The translations under genes were made by a program, and so were the position numbers. Shown in pieces: positions 22,736 through 34,734 of a DNA stretch of 64,000 nucleotides. The stretch spans positions 9,224,001 to 9,288,000 of the forward strand of contig JARZZO010000011.1 in assembly GCA_030544215.1 (NCBI GenBank), written 5' to 3'. The notes under the pieces are model-generated. The model searched no databases, was not told where the DNA came from, and saw nothing but the letters and a program-made list of their open reading frames with translations. How positions within the stretch are numbered: the stretch's first letter is position 1; each line of letters opens with the position of its first letter. Origin of the DNA: Zantedeschia hybrid cultivar. Lineage: Eukaryota > Streptophyta > Magnoliopsida > Alismatales > Araceae.

Positions 22736-24190
22736 GATCTCGTTTCTTGTTTGAAGGGTATAATTAATTCTGACAAGAACATTAGCCTGTGGACATTAAT
22801 CCCAACCGTCCTTAATTGGCCGACTCAATAAGTCAGTGAATAAACCAGCATTGCCCAGAGGAGCAGTCTGAGAGGCTGCCAATGTTTGGGAATGAAAGTG
22901 GAAAATAAAGCTGAAGCGGAAGTCAGAGATGCGAAAGAGCCTATGGTTAGTTCTGCGGCATTTAACCTCTCTTTCACAAGAAAGGTTAGAGATTCAATTT
23001 CTGCTACATTACAGTACCTCCGAACTTGTAATGTTTTCTTAATAGTTAGAAGGAAACATTAGTTTAATTGTTGAATTATCCGTAAATACTTCTGATCGGA
23101 AAAATTAGAAACACTTTGTTTCGTAATATTTTTAATTTTCAAATTAAGGTCTAATGAGAAATGAATGAAAGAAGTAGGAAGAGAAATTTCGTATAAGTTT
23201 TTGCATGAGTGAAGACTCCTTTTAGTTTTCAGTTCATGTGAAGCAGTCTCCTGCCCTCGATCGTTGCTTTTGGGAATGTGGCTGGTGCCCTTCCTTGGTT
23301 AATTTGGCGATGGTTACTGAATTATATATTCACCAGCAAAAGTTTTCCTCAGTTTTCCAGCTGAATTATTCATTCCTTGGCACTTCATATAGATTAAGAG
23401 TTTGTTATTCCTTGGGAAATATTTTAAAGATGATATTGTTTAAGCAGCAGGAGCAAGACGGCGTCACAGGGTGAGTATGGCAATGTCATGTGGAATTTAT
23501 CATTGCACCGTATGAATGAATCTACTGACCTACGTAGTACGGGCTACTACCCTCATTGATCTATATATAAATTGCACAAAAACAGCTAAGCATATGTAAG
23601 ACTTTCTGTTATTTAAACATTTGAGTGATGACTGCATGATCTTGAGAGTATCTAATGCTTCACTCCAGAGTACGAATAAAAATTAGTAACAAAGATCTGC
23701 TTCGTATCTAATTGGCAAATCCAGAAAGTGATGTGAGACCAACACCATTGGATTGACTTCCATTGTGTGCAGTGTTACAATAATATGTGGCAGAGGCTTC
23801 TTAGTTGACTAGTCATCATTAAGCATATCGCCAATCAATTTTAAGATCATCTTAATTCCCCTTGGCTTACTTGAAGCCCATTAGGAAATCCTGTATGATC
23901 TTTTCATTCCATGGCAGATGTTGCACCATTTAGATGGATCATATCCCATTTTTTAATGCAAATGTGACAACAATCTGTGTTTGTCAGAAGATCTGTGGGC
24001 TTACAAATTATTTCCCAAACTTCTAGTTATTAATTCGCTGTGACAGTACCTACCGGCAGGAAAGTGATGGAAAAGGACATGTTACTTAATACTATAAAAA
24101 CCAGAGAGTAGTAGCTCAAGAGAGAATGACTCAAGATTGAGCATTAAGTTAAGAGAAGACTTGTTGTATCGCATATGGTTCAGTTGAAAC
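22736..24190. other. Intergenic, no feature recognised
   Basis: No repeat pair, long frame or RNA gene supported in this stretch. Confidence 0.5.
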
Positions 24191-24530
24191 GGGTCGTTCC
24201 GTCATGTTTTGTCATGTGCACAATTTCACGTGACCTTGCATCTCTAATTAATTGCATCTTGACATCAAAAAAATATTAATTTTTTTTTTTATACTCTCGA
24301 GAACATCAAAAAAGTCTCGAGAGCATCCGAACAGTCAAATACTTTCAACAACATCCATCAAGGTGTTCTACAGAGCAACTTAAGCAATCAGATTCTCTTG
24401 AAAGCATCCGATGCTCTTGAGAGTATAAAAATATTTTAATTAATTATTATTTTTGGCTGACATCATGGTACAAATAATGTGGGAAGCAAGGTCATGTGAG
24501 GCTGTACACATGGGCAAAACAGGGCGACCC
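24191..24530. mobile_element. MITE, 340 bp, with about 120-bp inverted arms
   Basis: The left arm starts GGGTCGTTCC and the inverse of the right arm starts GGGTCGCCCT. Both continue with 'tgttttg.c.atgtg.aca', 'tcac.tgaccttgc', 'at.ttga.gtca' and 'atatt.ttatactctc.aga'. Long arms without coding capacity suggest a Mutator-type MITE, but the expected 9-bp target duplication is not visible. Confidence 0.65.
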
Positions 24531-25198
24531 CTTCCAGGTTAGTTATGTGCAGTATAAGAAGTCATTCTCTTTATTTAAAAGAGAAAGATCAAGTGTTGCC
24601 ATGGTGGATTATAGTTCATGAAACCAACATTCAACGAGCAAATACTTTTGCAATTGACCTCTCTTTCCACAGTATAGGGGAGTAAGCCTCAAGGCTTACC
24701 TAAGAGACTAATTTTCTAGCACGTTTTGGGTTTTTTAGAATTTTTAATCCCTATAATCTCATTCATTTTAGGACAATTCTTGCAATCTGTTTCTTGGTAA
24801 AAATCTCCTATTTTCTTGGTAAAATTCTCCTTAATTTCACTTTTGTTTGAAAAATAATATTCTCTATAAAGCATTTTTCAAAATATTCAGAAGACTTTCC
24901 ATTTTTTTGAGGGGTTGGCATTTAAAATATTTTCTCTAAAATAAGAATCTATATGGGGGTTGACATTTAAAAGATTTTTTCTAACATTCTTATTTTCCCT
25001 AAATTAACTAAAGGTTTCAATTTAAAACTTTTCATTAGAACTCACTAAAAAATTGCAAATGAATTCCAGGCTTAAGATCTTCTACTCAAAAGAACAAAAA
25101 TGTTATTTATGAATGCCGAATAATACTTCTCTGCATTTTTTACCTTTCAATCCTTATAAATTTTTTTAATATTTGTTATTAACCTCTCTAGTCTTTGG

Positions 25199-25452
25199 GG
25201 GCGGGTGAGTAGCCTCGGCCTTTGGTGGGTTAAATTCCCGCACGTCGTAGGTTCAAGTCTCTACGTTTTCTTAGAATAGTTATCAAGAACATTGTCCGGT
25301 GCTAAGCGGCTTGCCCAATATGCTTTGATCTTTGACATGAGAGCTAACTCAGCCTCTGTTACTCTGGTGATATATTTGGGTGTTTGGTCGGAGAGTTGCC
25401 CCCAACCTCTCTCTAGATTTCTAGCGGGCATTGACCAGTTTCAAAAATAAAA
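25199..25452 (+). mobile_element. tRNA-derived SINE, copy 2
   Basis: It shares with copy 1 (421-712) 'gggtgagtag', 'cctttggtgggttaaattcccgca', the B-box-like 'aggttcaagtc', 'gtgtttgg..ggagagttgccc' and the 'tttct.gcgg' near the end. Relative to copy 1 it lacks about 12-14 bases in the A-box region and has only one copy of the internal duplication. The loss of the A box means this copy could hardly be transcribed by RNA polymerase III. Confidence 0.7.
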
Positions 25453-25604
25453 CTTTTTAATCTTCATATTTATGTCAAATCCTTATAATCTTTGAACCCT
25501 CCTTACAAAGTCCCTTCGGTTAGCAACCATTAAAAAAAATTATTCACGGAATATTCCTCACATATACCATATTGTATCAACATATATGGTACAGTACGTA
25601 CGGA

Positions 25605-26065
25605 TAAATCGCGTGCACTATTTCGCCCTCTTCTCTATGTCTAAAAAAATAAAAATTATGATAAAATTTTAAATATTCAACTCTCTCTGAAAATAAATTT
25701 CATCACTTTTGATTTAAGTTTAATAAGCCGTCTAATTTTTCGTTCATAAATTGATGATGAATATTAAAATCTTAAGAGATGAGAAAATCTTAAAGATTAA
25801 TCTGATGAATTTTCTATTCTGACTATTTTTCATGATTTTTAAAAATCAAAATTTACATGTGCCTGTGCCTGATAGACGTCTAAATTCGAGTTTCAAGATC
25901 GAACTACAATCGGGAGTCAAAATAAACCCTCTGGAGAAGAAATAATCTTAAGGGATTATTGAATATTTTAAAATTTATATTTTTTTATTTTTTTTAAATA
26001 TAAGGATGAAGCTTAAAACAGCGCATGTGGTTTAACCGCATGCACTGTAGCATTTCGCATTCTAG
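25605..26065 (+). repeat. AT-rich dispersed repeat, copy 3
   Basis: Contains the family blocks 'gccgtctaattttt', 'gatgatgaatatt', 'gatgagaaaatcttaaagattaatctgatgaa', 'aaaaatcaaaatttacatgt', 'gatagacgtctaaattcgagtttcaagatcgaactac', 'aagggattattgaatatttt' and the GC-richer end 'gcgcatgtggtttaaccgcatgcactgtagc'. Confidence 0.6.
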
Positions 26066-26104
26066 CATCTCTCTATCTCTCTCTCCATATATATATATAT
26101 CATA

Positions 26105-26370
26105 AATTTTTTGCTATTCAATTAACCGCCTCGTATAATTTTTATTTTTGGAGTTTAATTTTTACTGTTGGATTGCATTCGAATTAATTGTAGCCGTTTA
26201 ATTTTGTGTGAACAAATTAGTGATGAATACTAAATGACAGGAGCTTTGAACAACTTTAAAGATAATATGATCAATTTGCAAGTATCCAATGGATAGTTAT
26301 GATTGAATTTCAAGATCTCATACGACCGGAGAGTAAAAATAAAGTCTAAGGAGAGCAATATATATATATA
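26105..26370 (+). repeat. AT-rich dispersed repeat, copy 4 (shortened)
   Basis: Starts 'ttttgctattcaattaaccgcc', then 'ttactgttggattgcattcgaatta' and 'attgtagccgtttaattttgtgtg', which are closest to copy 1, then 'caagatct.atacgaccggagagtaaaaataaagtc'. It lacks the GC-richer 3' end and stops in a short TA tract. It follows copy 3 head to tail, as copy 2 follows copy 1. Confidence 0.55.
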
Positions 26371-26560
26371 TATATATAGGGACTTCTTCAAGAAAGTTTA
26401 AAGAGTGTGAAGGATTTAAAATACATATGAAGATTGTAAAAGTTAATATGCAATATTAAAAGATTGAAGGACTGAAAAATAAAAAAATATTTTAATCAAA
26501 ATATGTGTCAAACACGTTCTAAAGATATGTTTTAAGCATGTTGCCGAAGAGTGGAGTTTT

Positions 26561-26750
26561 TATGAGTGCACGTTTAGACTGAACTCGTGCAATGCAGAGA
26601 GGAAAGAAAAGAGGCTTTCATAAAAGCTTTCCTCGGTAACGAGAAAAGCATAATGTAAGAAATTTTTTTTGATATCTTTCTTTGTTGCATTGACTGAGTT
26701 CAGTCTAAAGCCTGCACTTGGATCTTTATTCTTACCCAAAGCACTCATAA
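26561..26750. mobile_element. MITE, TTTAGACTGAACTC family, copy 1
   Basis: Strong inverted blocks: 'tttagactgaactcgtgcaatgc' (26573 on) and the inverse of the right side 'tttagactgaactcagtcaatgc'. Further out, 'atgagtgc' is found in inverted form on both sides. Open frames here are artefacts. A second copy lies at 36033-36143. Confidence 0.6.
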
Positions 26751-26869
26751 GCTAGCCTCCAATTAATGTAATCGGATAAGTACGTTATTTCTGTACCAAA
26801 TCATATGCATCCTGTCGTGCTTCCTCAATGGGAGAGATGGCCAGCAACCTCAATAGCCATGCCTCCACA

Positions 26870-27400
26870 ACAAGCTGAACTCGAGACTCTCCCCACACAC
26901 AGCCAGTCGCCATCAACGGCGTCTCAGGCCGGCGGCGGCCACCTGACTTGGCCACCGCCGGTCATAATGTGGCCTTAAAGCAGACAAGAAAGCTATAACC
27001 TTCAAAGAAACAACACAAACAACCTCAAACGGCGTTTAGCGCCTGGCACGTCAAATCTCACAGTTTTGGCGGCAGAGGCCGGTGTCGGAGCCCCGCGACG
27101 GCGAGGACCATCGGCGTGGTCCCGGCGATCAAAAGGGCATCCCCCTCCCTAGTGGTGTCCACAAGGTGTTGTCTCTGTGGCACAACAGATGGGGTACAGC
27201 CTGAGTTCTCTCCGGGCCAGAAGCCTATCACCACCACCCCATCAGGCAACTGCGAGTGGGATGCTGCTGCGGGAGAGGACACCCTGCATTGAGCTTTCTG
27301 TTTCTCAGGCTGACATGTATATACGGCTCCTCGAAGGGTCATCATGGCCGGAGCTGCATGATGCCCGGGCATGATCCGGCTCACAGCTGTAGGATCTATC
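26870..27400. other. GC-rich island 2, unassigned open frames
   Basis: A 108-codon minus-strand frame (27058-27384) and a plus-strand frame starting MPPQQAELETLPTHSQSPST near 26865 are the best candidates. Neither matches a family I know. Context and composition resemble islands 1 and 3. Confidence 0.3.
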
Positions 27401-27409
27401 CTTATGCGG

Positions 27410-28580
27410 TTGGTTAATCTTAGTTGCTAATGCCAGGGGAACCCCTACATGGCCCTTCTGTCCGATGATGAGAGCCCTTGAGTAGTCAGCTTGTTACCTG
27501 CACGTTGGGGTTGATTATAATTTACAAGCGGAAAAAAGTAGTATTTTAACCTTGTATATCTCCTTCTATTTCTTCAGATTATTGACGACTACTTCTAATC
27601 TCTACTGTTGCAACAATTTAAGTACATGTAATATACACTTATTATATATTAACGTATAGATACTTTTTTAAATAAAATCTCCGTCATTTATTTCATTAAC
27701 TAACGGATAGAACAAAACTGTTTAATACTTTTTATTTAATACATCATATTATTGAATTAAAGAAAGATTTTATTATTTAAATCTCATAAGACATGTAATT
27801 ATATGAAAAAAAACTTGTTAGTTTATTGATACAAACTTATAGTTTAAGTAATAATAATTCATTATATATGTTGTTATATACATATATTTTAATTTAAAAA
27901 ATCTTGATAAAAAGTTATTAATATCTTAATCTTCTTATTGCTTTACCAAATGCTTGACTGCCTAATTCCAAATTTACACCGCACATACGCATATGCTGTA
28001 TTGAACTGACGATGATTTCACCTACCTTACTAATTAACTGTTAACGTAGGTGTTGTCTTATCCCAACTACTTTTGGAAGAAGGGTTCCATTTCGTGACAC
28101 TAAAAAATTAATGACAAGTCCTATTTAACATGCGTGAGGACAAAAATATATCAACATTTCTCACAAAGAAGTGGGCAACATTGAAATAGTTATCATGAAG
28201 TCATCTCATTTATTGAGTTAGATTATCTTGAACTTTATCCTGTTTTGCACAAAAGGTAGATCAGCATGCAAGCTATAGTTTTATCTTTGCCAAAGAAGAA
28301 CACATCTTTACCTAATGAGAACAAGTTTTGTTTGCACGTACGTACTGCGGGGGGGCTCTTACCATGTGAAGCGTTAGAGTGAGATAAAAGTAGGGAAACT
28401 AATGGTGCAGATCAGTACGCGTACTCACCTGTGCACCAAAGTACTTGAAACCTCCCGGACCACAAGCTGGTGTCATATTGTGGAGATTGTACACTAATGC
28501 TCATAAATCTATCGGATCTCACCTGCTGCTAGAATCTCTCTTTTCCAGTTGCAGGATTCTCATGTAGTAACTTGTTAGTT
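27410..28580. other. Intergenic, no feature recognised
   Basis: AT-rich sequence without supported genes; the longest frames are at chance length. Confidence 0.5.
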
Positions 28581-28749
28581 GATAGTTAATTGGGACAATT
28601 TATTGCTCTCTCTCTCTCTATACATATGAAAGGACACTGTAGAGCCCAGTCGAGGACACAAATTGTGGCAGTGCAGAAGATTTCCAAAACCGAAGGAGAA
28701 CTGAAGAGTACTACAAAGACGGGGGTGTTAATGACTCCAGGAAAAACAC

Positions 28750-29330
28750 CATGGAACTTAGCAACCCCAGAACCCGAAGCTGCACTCTGAGCTCAACACA
28801 GTACAACGTCCCAGGCCCGTGCTCCACGGATGCACCGGGGCCTCGTCCAACGGTTGGCATGCAGTTGCTGTACTGCAACAGTTACCCATCGCCATCGGCT
28901 GCAACCACCGCCGCAGCCGGCAGGGATATAAAATGGAGAAGAAGGTGATGATGATTCTAGGATTTACTCTTCAACACCTCCGGCGGTGGGGGGTACAGCA
29001 GATGGGTCCACCGCCACCCCCCGCCCCCGATGCCGGTGCCGGTGGCAGTGGGGATGGCGGTGGCAGTGGTGATGACGGTTACATAAAACCCCTGTGGTAT
29101 AAAATCCTCAAGTAGGGTTAGGTTATTTTGGTAGTGGGGGTGTTGAGAGGCTTGGGGGGGCGGGGGATGGGGACATGACCACGTGTGAGTGCCCATGCAA
29201 ATGGGGGCAGCCCATGAAGGCTGGTCGATGCGAAGAAACGAAAGGAGAGCTCGTGAAATCACCTCCGATGGTGACCTGCATCTGATTGGAGAGGTCTAAA
29301 GTTGACAATGGGTTCTCTACCCACATTGGT
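28750..29330. other. GC-rich island 3, unassigned open frames
   Basis: Plus-strand frames of 65-98 codons include a run of prolines (PPPPPAPDAGAGG) followed by Gly/Asp-rich text; the minus strand also has frames up to 101 codons, and one starting MGNCCSTATACQPL near 28895 would carry an N-myristoylation-like start. None is convincing as a gene. Confidence 0.3.
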
Positions 29331-29481
29331 CCATTCCCCTTCTGAGTTGGATTCTCTGCAGACCCATTTCAGTGGTGCTTTGGAGGTTCTCTCTAATTTC
29401 TTTGTAGCACACGTGAAGCTAACGTGAGATAGCCTGCTGAAGTGACAACGAGATGATCCCTAAATTTCAAATGAGACAGAT

Positions 29482-29672
29482 TGAATTGGGATCCTCTCAG
29501 TACTACAGAAGACTGAGCTGGGGCAGCATTGAGAGAAGGGAGGGTTTTTTTTTTCAGAAAAACACACCACAAGGAATTAGAAAAAAAATTCACATGGGTT
29601 TTTTTGGAAAAAATTCCCTCTCCATTACTATCTGAGTCCAGCCCTCTAGCGTGCTGAGAGGATCCCAATTCA
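29482..29672. mobile_element. MITE, 191 bp, perfect 19-bp ends
   Basis: TGAATTGGGATCCTCTCAG at 29482-29500 is repeated exactly in inverse at 29654-29672. Inside the ends, imperfect pairing continues through 'gagagaaggga' and 'tggagaggga' to a T-rich centre. The sharp perfect ends suggest a fairly young insertion compared with the other MITEs here. Confidence 0.75.
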
Positions 29673-30046
29673 TTTTCATATGCCTCTGCATAACATATAA
29701 GGATAATTTCATATTTTTATCACAAGATGTAGTAGATGATGAGATTGCCCTACAATATGCGAGAGGGCGTATATAGGATCTATCTCTGTTTGATTCAAAA
29801 GGATGTTCTTCTGCTGAATTATATATGTCACTGTATATGTATCTAAAGGAAAGGAACTTTGATGTATTGGTGCAACCTAGGGTTGAAAATGCCACTAGAT
29901 TTTAGACAGTTATTTGTGTGATTTTTTTTTTTTTAAAACTAGAAACTCTAAATAAGAGCTCCTTACATCAGGAAAAACAAATCTAGCTACGAAGGACATT
30001 TTGACAGATCTGACTAGCTAAAACTAGTTCGATCTAACCTTAATTT

Positions 30047-30152
30047 CTCCTTGTTGGAGGTGAAAACCAAAAGTAGTATATCTCCTTGTTGAAGGTGAAA
30101 ATCAAAAGTAGGTGGTATTCTCCTGTTGGAGGTGAAAACCAAAAGTACCTTC
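30047..30152. repeat. Tandem repeat, 3 units of 35-38 bp
   Basis: 'ctccttgttggaggtgaaaa' with 'ccaaaagta' occurs at 30047, 30082 and 30120 with few differences. Confidence 0.8.
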
Positions 30153-30159
30153 GTATAAA

Positions 30160-31480
30160 GGAATAGTGGGAAGAAGAGTCTAGTAAATTCTTATCCCTCC
30201 CCTTTCTTTGTTTCAGTTATATTAGGGTTATGAAAACGTGGGAGTGAAAGCTCATGTGGGTATGCTTTATGAGGTAGGCAGCCCCATGTAATGCCTTGGG
30301 TAGGTGTAGCTAGGTTGGCCCCCCGCTCCTTCCTGGCCTAACTCCAAATCTTGTTGCACAGACATGTCCCTTTGTTTCACATGGGAGTGATGACCACTGC
30401 AAAGGGGCACTTTGTTCTGCCCTAAACCAAGGGTCCCCCCAACACCCCCTCCTCAATTGCAAGCATCCTCCACGGTTGAAAAAAATCCCATGTGGATGTC
30501 TACGAGCAATAGCACTCACATGTATGTTATTCCCCATCTTGCAAACGAACAAAAAAAGGAGGGCTCCTCTCACCCCTTTCTTGAGGACTCACATGGCCCT
30601 CCTTAATTCACCAATGGCCTTGGGGGGGCCCAACTCATGAGGTTCCCTTCACGCAACACAGCTCCTAGCTAGCTAGGGGGGCTATCATCTCCACGTCATT
30701 CAGGCGGCACCCTTGTTAGCCACATGGCAGGCTACACGGTTGACAGATGGATCAGACAGTCCACGTCACATCGCTGACCAGAGGGGCAACATCATGTGCA
30801 TCCAACTCCCAATCATGATCGATGATATCTTTTAAACCTAAATGTCGGCGTCCTATTAAATTGAGGGCGATGAGAACAGAGATAATTTTATATTAACCAT
30901 TCTTAGTATATGTTATATTTCAAAAGTGCCATGCTTATTTACTTATTATTCTACATACTCTTTCAAAATGATGTATCTATCAAATATGTTATTTCAAAAT
31001 GAACATTTGACATATTAAGATAGTATATAAGATGATATTCAGACCTTTTTTAAATTTTAACATATTAGAGTGATTGATTAATATGAAATTATCTCATAAA
31101 AATATGTCATGACTGGATCTCGTTGCAAGGAAGTGAGCCACACTATACGATCTTTTGATGTACCCATTGTGATTCTTACAAATGCATGTGAGTGCACTTC
31201 TTTCAGCCCTTCTCGTTTCTAATCATGAGGCGTATTACACATACCTGGTTCAGATGCGTCCAGAACGCCGCCCAATTATCCTTAATCGGATCACCTCAAC
31301 CTGGTCCCCAAGCACTTTTTAAGTTTCAAAATGTACTCTTGGTGTGTTAAACAAATTGCACTTTGGAGCAATCTAGGGACAAATTGGTGCATCAACGCTA
31401 CTGGGGCACAAGAGGGACAAGGAATCTTTTGGTACGTACGACGTAAAATAAGTTGCTACCAACATTAGGATAAGTTCACC
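30160..31480. other. Intergenic sequence upstream of the HLH gene
   Basis: No gene supported. 30300-30600 has frames on both strands that look like noise. The last few hundred bases are presumably the distal promoter of the gene starting at 31829. Confidence 0.4.
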
Positions 31481-31653
31481 TCACTTGGATGGACATAGAT
31501 AACTATGTTACCTCTTCATGTGTCAAGTTGGGGAGAGGGCAGATGTGGGCGTCCTCGGCCCGTGGGCTGGGGGACGAAGAGGTGGGGGATTCCCCGGGCC
31601 CAGAAGGTCCACAAGGAGGCCAGGGAGGGGACATGTGGAGCCCCGTATCCTCC

Positions 31654-31662
31654 TTAATATAT
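31654..31662 (+). promoter_or_regulatory. Possible TATA box of the HLH gene
   Basis: TAATATATG about 170 bases before the start codon, followed by a pyrimidine-rich leader with CT and CA runs, which is common in plant 5' UTRs. A second weak candidate (ctactataagacc) lies near 31760. Confidence 0.35.
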
Positions 31663-31828
31663 GATCTCGCAACCTGCCTTTTCACATACCTCTCCTTGTC
31701 ACTTGCTCTTCCCCTCCCCTCAAAAAACCAGAAGGAAAGAAACCCATCTGCTTCCTACTACTACTATAAGACCTCTCTCTCTCTTTCACACACACCCACA
31801 CACATTGCAAGGAGACAGAGAAGGAGAA

Positions 31829-32318
31829 ATGTCGAGCAGGAGGTCCGGCGGGTCGAGGTTCACCGAGGAGGAGATGAACGAGCTCATCGCCAAGCTTCAG
31901 TCGCTGCTGCCGGAGTCCCGGCGCCGGAACATGGGCAGGGTAGGCTCCCCGGCAAACACCACCCACCGAAGCCAATGCCTTCCTCCCATCTCTCCACCTT
32001 CCTCTCTTATTCTCTCTGTCTTCTCAAGACCGTCCATGGAGAAAACCCACAAGGGTTGCAACCACAGCAGTCACACACGGACACCTCAACTGACACAGCA
32101 GAATTGCAAAGAAAACTTAAAGTACTTGCAAGTGGAACCGGAGCTCATGTTGTGTGTGGTTGCAGGCATCGGCGGCGAAGCTGCTCAAGGAGACGTGCAG
32201 CTACATCAAGAGCCTCAACAGGGAGGTGGACGGCCTCAGCGACCGGCTGTCCGCCCTCATGTCGACCATGGACAGCAACAGCCCCCAGGCCGAGATCATC
32301 AGGACCCTCCTGCGGTAG
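31829..32318 (+). CDS. PRE/ILI/BNQ-type atypical HLH protein (87 aa)
   Basis: Members of this plant family are short HLH proteins that cannot bind DNA. They promote growth by sequestering inhibitory bHLH partners (IBH1-type) in brassinosteroid, gibberellin and light signalling. Exon 1 (31829-31939) encodes MSSRRSGGSRFTEEEMNELI...SLLPESRRRNMGR; the intron (31940-32165) has GT and tgcag borders; exon 2 (32166-32318) encodes ASAAKLLKETCSYIKSLNRE...LSALMSTMD to a stop. Total 37 + 50 residues, slightly below the usual 90-95. Helix 1 is about residues 13-27, the loop 28-38, helix 2 about 39-68. The His-Glu-Arg set of DNA-contacting residues in canonical bHLH basic regions is absent, as in the family. 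The start codon gives the family-typical MSSRRS beginning. The conserved C-terminal EIIRTLLR is present. Which paralogue it is cannot be told from this sequence. Confidence 0.93.
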
Positions 32319-32569
32319 GCGGTACGCCAATGGAGAGCAGGGATGGAGGCTACTCTCCTCTCACCTGCGAGAGGAGGCGCCCTGTTGTAGGAAACAGAGG
32401 TGATTAGGTTATCGTCCCCACGTGTATGCATATAAAGGTTGCCGTACGTGGTACCTTTCTGGTTATTAGGATCTCAGCAAGCTTTTCTACCTCCGGGCTT
32501 ATCACGTCCACCCCCTTCCATTACATGTTTCTCTGTACATTTCTTCCCTTTGCAGACACTGTGTGCTTC

Positions 32570-32571
32570 TT

Positions 32572-32600
<29 letters not shown>
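32570..32600. repeat. (CT)n microsatellite
   Basis: A run of about 14 CT units downstream of the HLH gene. Confidence 0.8.
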
Positions 32601-32602
<2 letters not shown>

Positions 32603-33059
32603 ATCTATCTATGTCGGTGAAAGATTAGCTCGCACACTCACCCTCGCTGCAGTTTATACGGTCTTTTTCAACATGATCAGGTAAGTAGGTGCTTAGCTAA
32701 TATGATTAAGTCATCATCCTGTCATTATAACAAAGAGATGGGCTTTGTCCAGTTGCACAGATGGTTGCATTATGTCCTTACTTAATAGTATCATCCCCTC
32801 TGTCTCTCTCTCCCAAACTCTCTAGAGATACACATGAAGTAGACAACGATACATAGGGACTGGGAACGTTTCAGGAGTTCTGGTGGTCCGCAGAGACACA
32901 TTGTGGACACCCAAGATTCCCATGCATCCAATCCGGAACTGGCAGGCCGGTTCGCAGTTTACACTTCGGGTCAAGTGGGACCCGTTTGCTATTTTATTCG
33001 GTAGCTCTTTTTCATCCTTTTTATAAGAAGAAGCCGGAGAAAAGACAACAAAAGCTCGC

Positions 33060-34100
33060 ATTTCCCTTTTTTGTTATTTTAAGATTTCGACAACTTTTTT
33101 ATTAAGTAGAGACAAAAAGGCTATTATGTGGGGCCCACGATCACAGGGACCAGCCTTTGCGCGTTTCCACTGTGTCACTGGTGAAGGCGGAGACAGAGGG
33201 TCCCACTAATGACTCCCTATAGGTAAAGCATTTATTAGGTGCCACGTCAGCGACGGATGTCCAAAGGGCGACACGAGCCTAATGGGCCTCGGATGAGACG
33301 GGGTGGTCCAACAACCTAGACTCGTCCGGTAGAATAGTCAGATCAGAAATGGGAGAGTACCTAACGAGATGTCCATATCATATCTATCAGTCATATACAG
33401 AGAGAGAGAGAGAGAGAGAGTGTGTAGAGAGAGCAAGTAGAGAGGGGATAAGAAAGAGTGAGAAGAGAGAGAGAATAGAGGAAGATGACTAAGATCTTTT
33501 ACTTTTTTGACATCATTTATACTCCACTCTTTTTACATTATTTGTATTTTTTCAAGTTAATTGATGTCAAATTTTTAAAAAAAATAAGTAAAATTTCTTC
33601 TGTTAGTTGTTATTTGGTGCATCGTAAAATATAGTAAAATCTGTGTTTTGAAATCATTGATAAGTCATCAAAAATAAAATTTTTGATTTTAAAATCACCA
33701 ATTTTAAAATCGTTGATTTTGATTTACGAAAATTTTAGGCTGCAATTAAAATACAACTATTTACAATTATTTACGAGGCATAAAATGGAATAAGAAAAAT
33801 ATCTTAAAATAATATACAACATTCCAAACATAAGGAAAATATCATTTTAGTTACCAATTGTTTTTCCTAATGTAAAATAAAAAACTTAAAAAATATTTTA
33901 TTTTGTAATATTTCAAATGTTCGGTTTAATAAAAAATAATTTAAAAAAATCCTATTGGACCTCCACTGGCACCCCCTGGAGGTCTATTTCCTTCTTTTAA
34001 TTTCATCAAAGAACCATCTTAAACCAAAATCAAAAGGTTTGTGTACTCCCTTCTTTTATTTTCATGTGTTATGTAAGTATTCAAACAAAGTGTTCTTTGA
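33060..34100. other. Intergenic, AT-rich; GA microsatellite
   Basis: A (GA)n run lies at about 33400-33420 and a purine-rich stretch follows to 33482. No gene supported. Confidence 0.5.
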
Positions 34101-34611
34101 TTTTAAAACTGTAAAAACCTACTGATTTTAAAGACGGCACATTGCAGAGTTCCACCACGAAACAAACAACTCCTTATTGGAGACAGTAGAATCTGCTTCT
34201 GACACCAACATGAATCTCCTGGTTGTTTATGGTTTGGTTTTTCTGATAAACCTGAGTTTATATACCGGTGAAGTACGATCCTACTCGAGATATATAGGGA
34301 GGTTGGAGCTCTCGCTATTCGGCTAAGATCTCCGTCTTGGATCGAGTGTTGCATGTCAAATATATACATACATCGACAAACCTCAGCAATGTCCTTTGAC
34401 AGACGGAGTTTACGTGAATCTGGGGGCGTAAGTGGATTCAAATCCCTGTGCATCCTTTTATTCCTCGCACTGGAGAGTTTTTCAGGAACTTATATACTGC
34501 ATGCAGGTTCTCGTAGCCGGAATAGAAATCATACAAGGAAGAAGAAGATCATGCGGGGTTGGAGATAGAGACGGTAGAGAGACAAATTGAGGCAGTAGCT
34601 AGAGCTTTTCC

Positions 34612-34731
34612 AAATAAGAGAGAGAGAGAGAGAGAGAGCTTTTAGATTTTTACAGATTTTTGGACCCTTCTTAAGAGAGAGAGAGAGAGAGTAGCTAGAG
34701 CTTTTCCAACTAAGAGAGAGAGAGAGAGAGC
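34612..34731. repeat. Duplicated unit with GA microsatellites
   Basis: 'gctagagcttttccaa.taagagagagag' occurs at about 34597 and 34693, each followed by a long GA run; a further GA run is in between. A similar 'gagagag..gcttt.tagatttt.acag.ttttt' piece recurs near 35260-35310. Confidence 0.7.
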
Positions 34732-34734
34732 AAT

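Noticed and set aside
31489..32407. Long frames of 304 and 248 codons across the HLH gene
   Set aside because: They run through the intron and in other frames; the spliced 87-aa model matches the family exactly.
34370..34460. tRNA-like B box and 3' end ('ggattcaaatccctgtgcatcc')
   Set aside because: No matching 5' acceptor strand, A box or cloverleaf upstream; not a tRNA gene.
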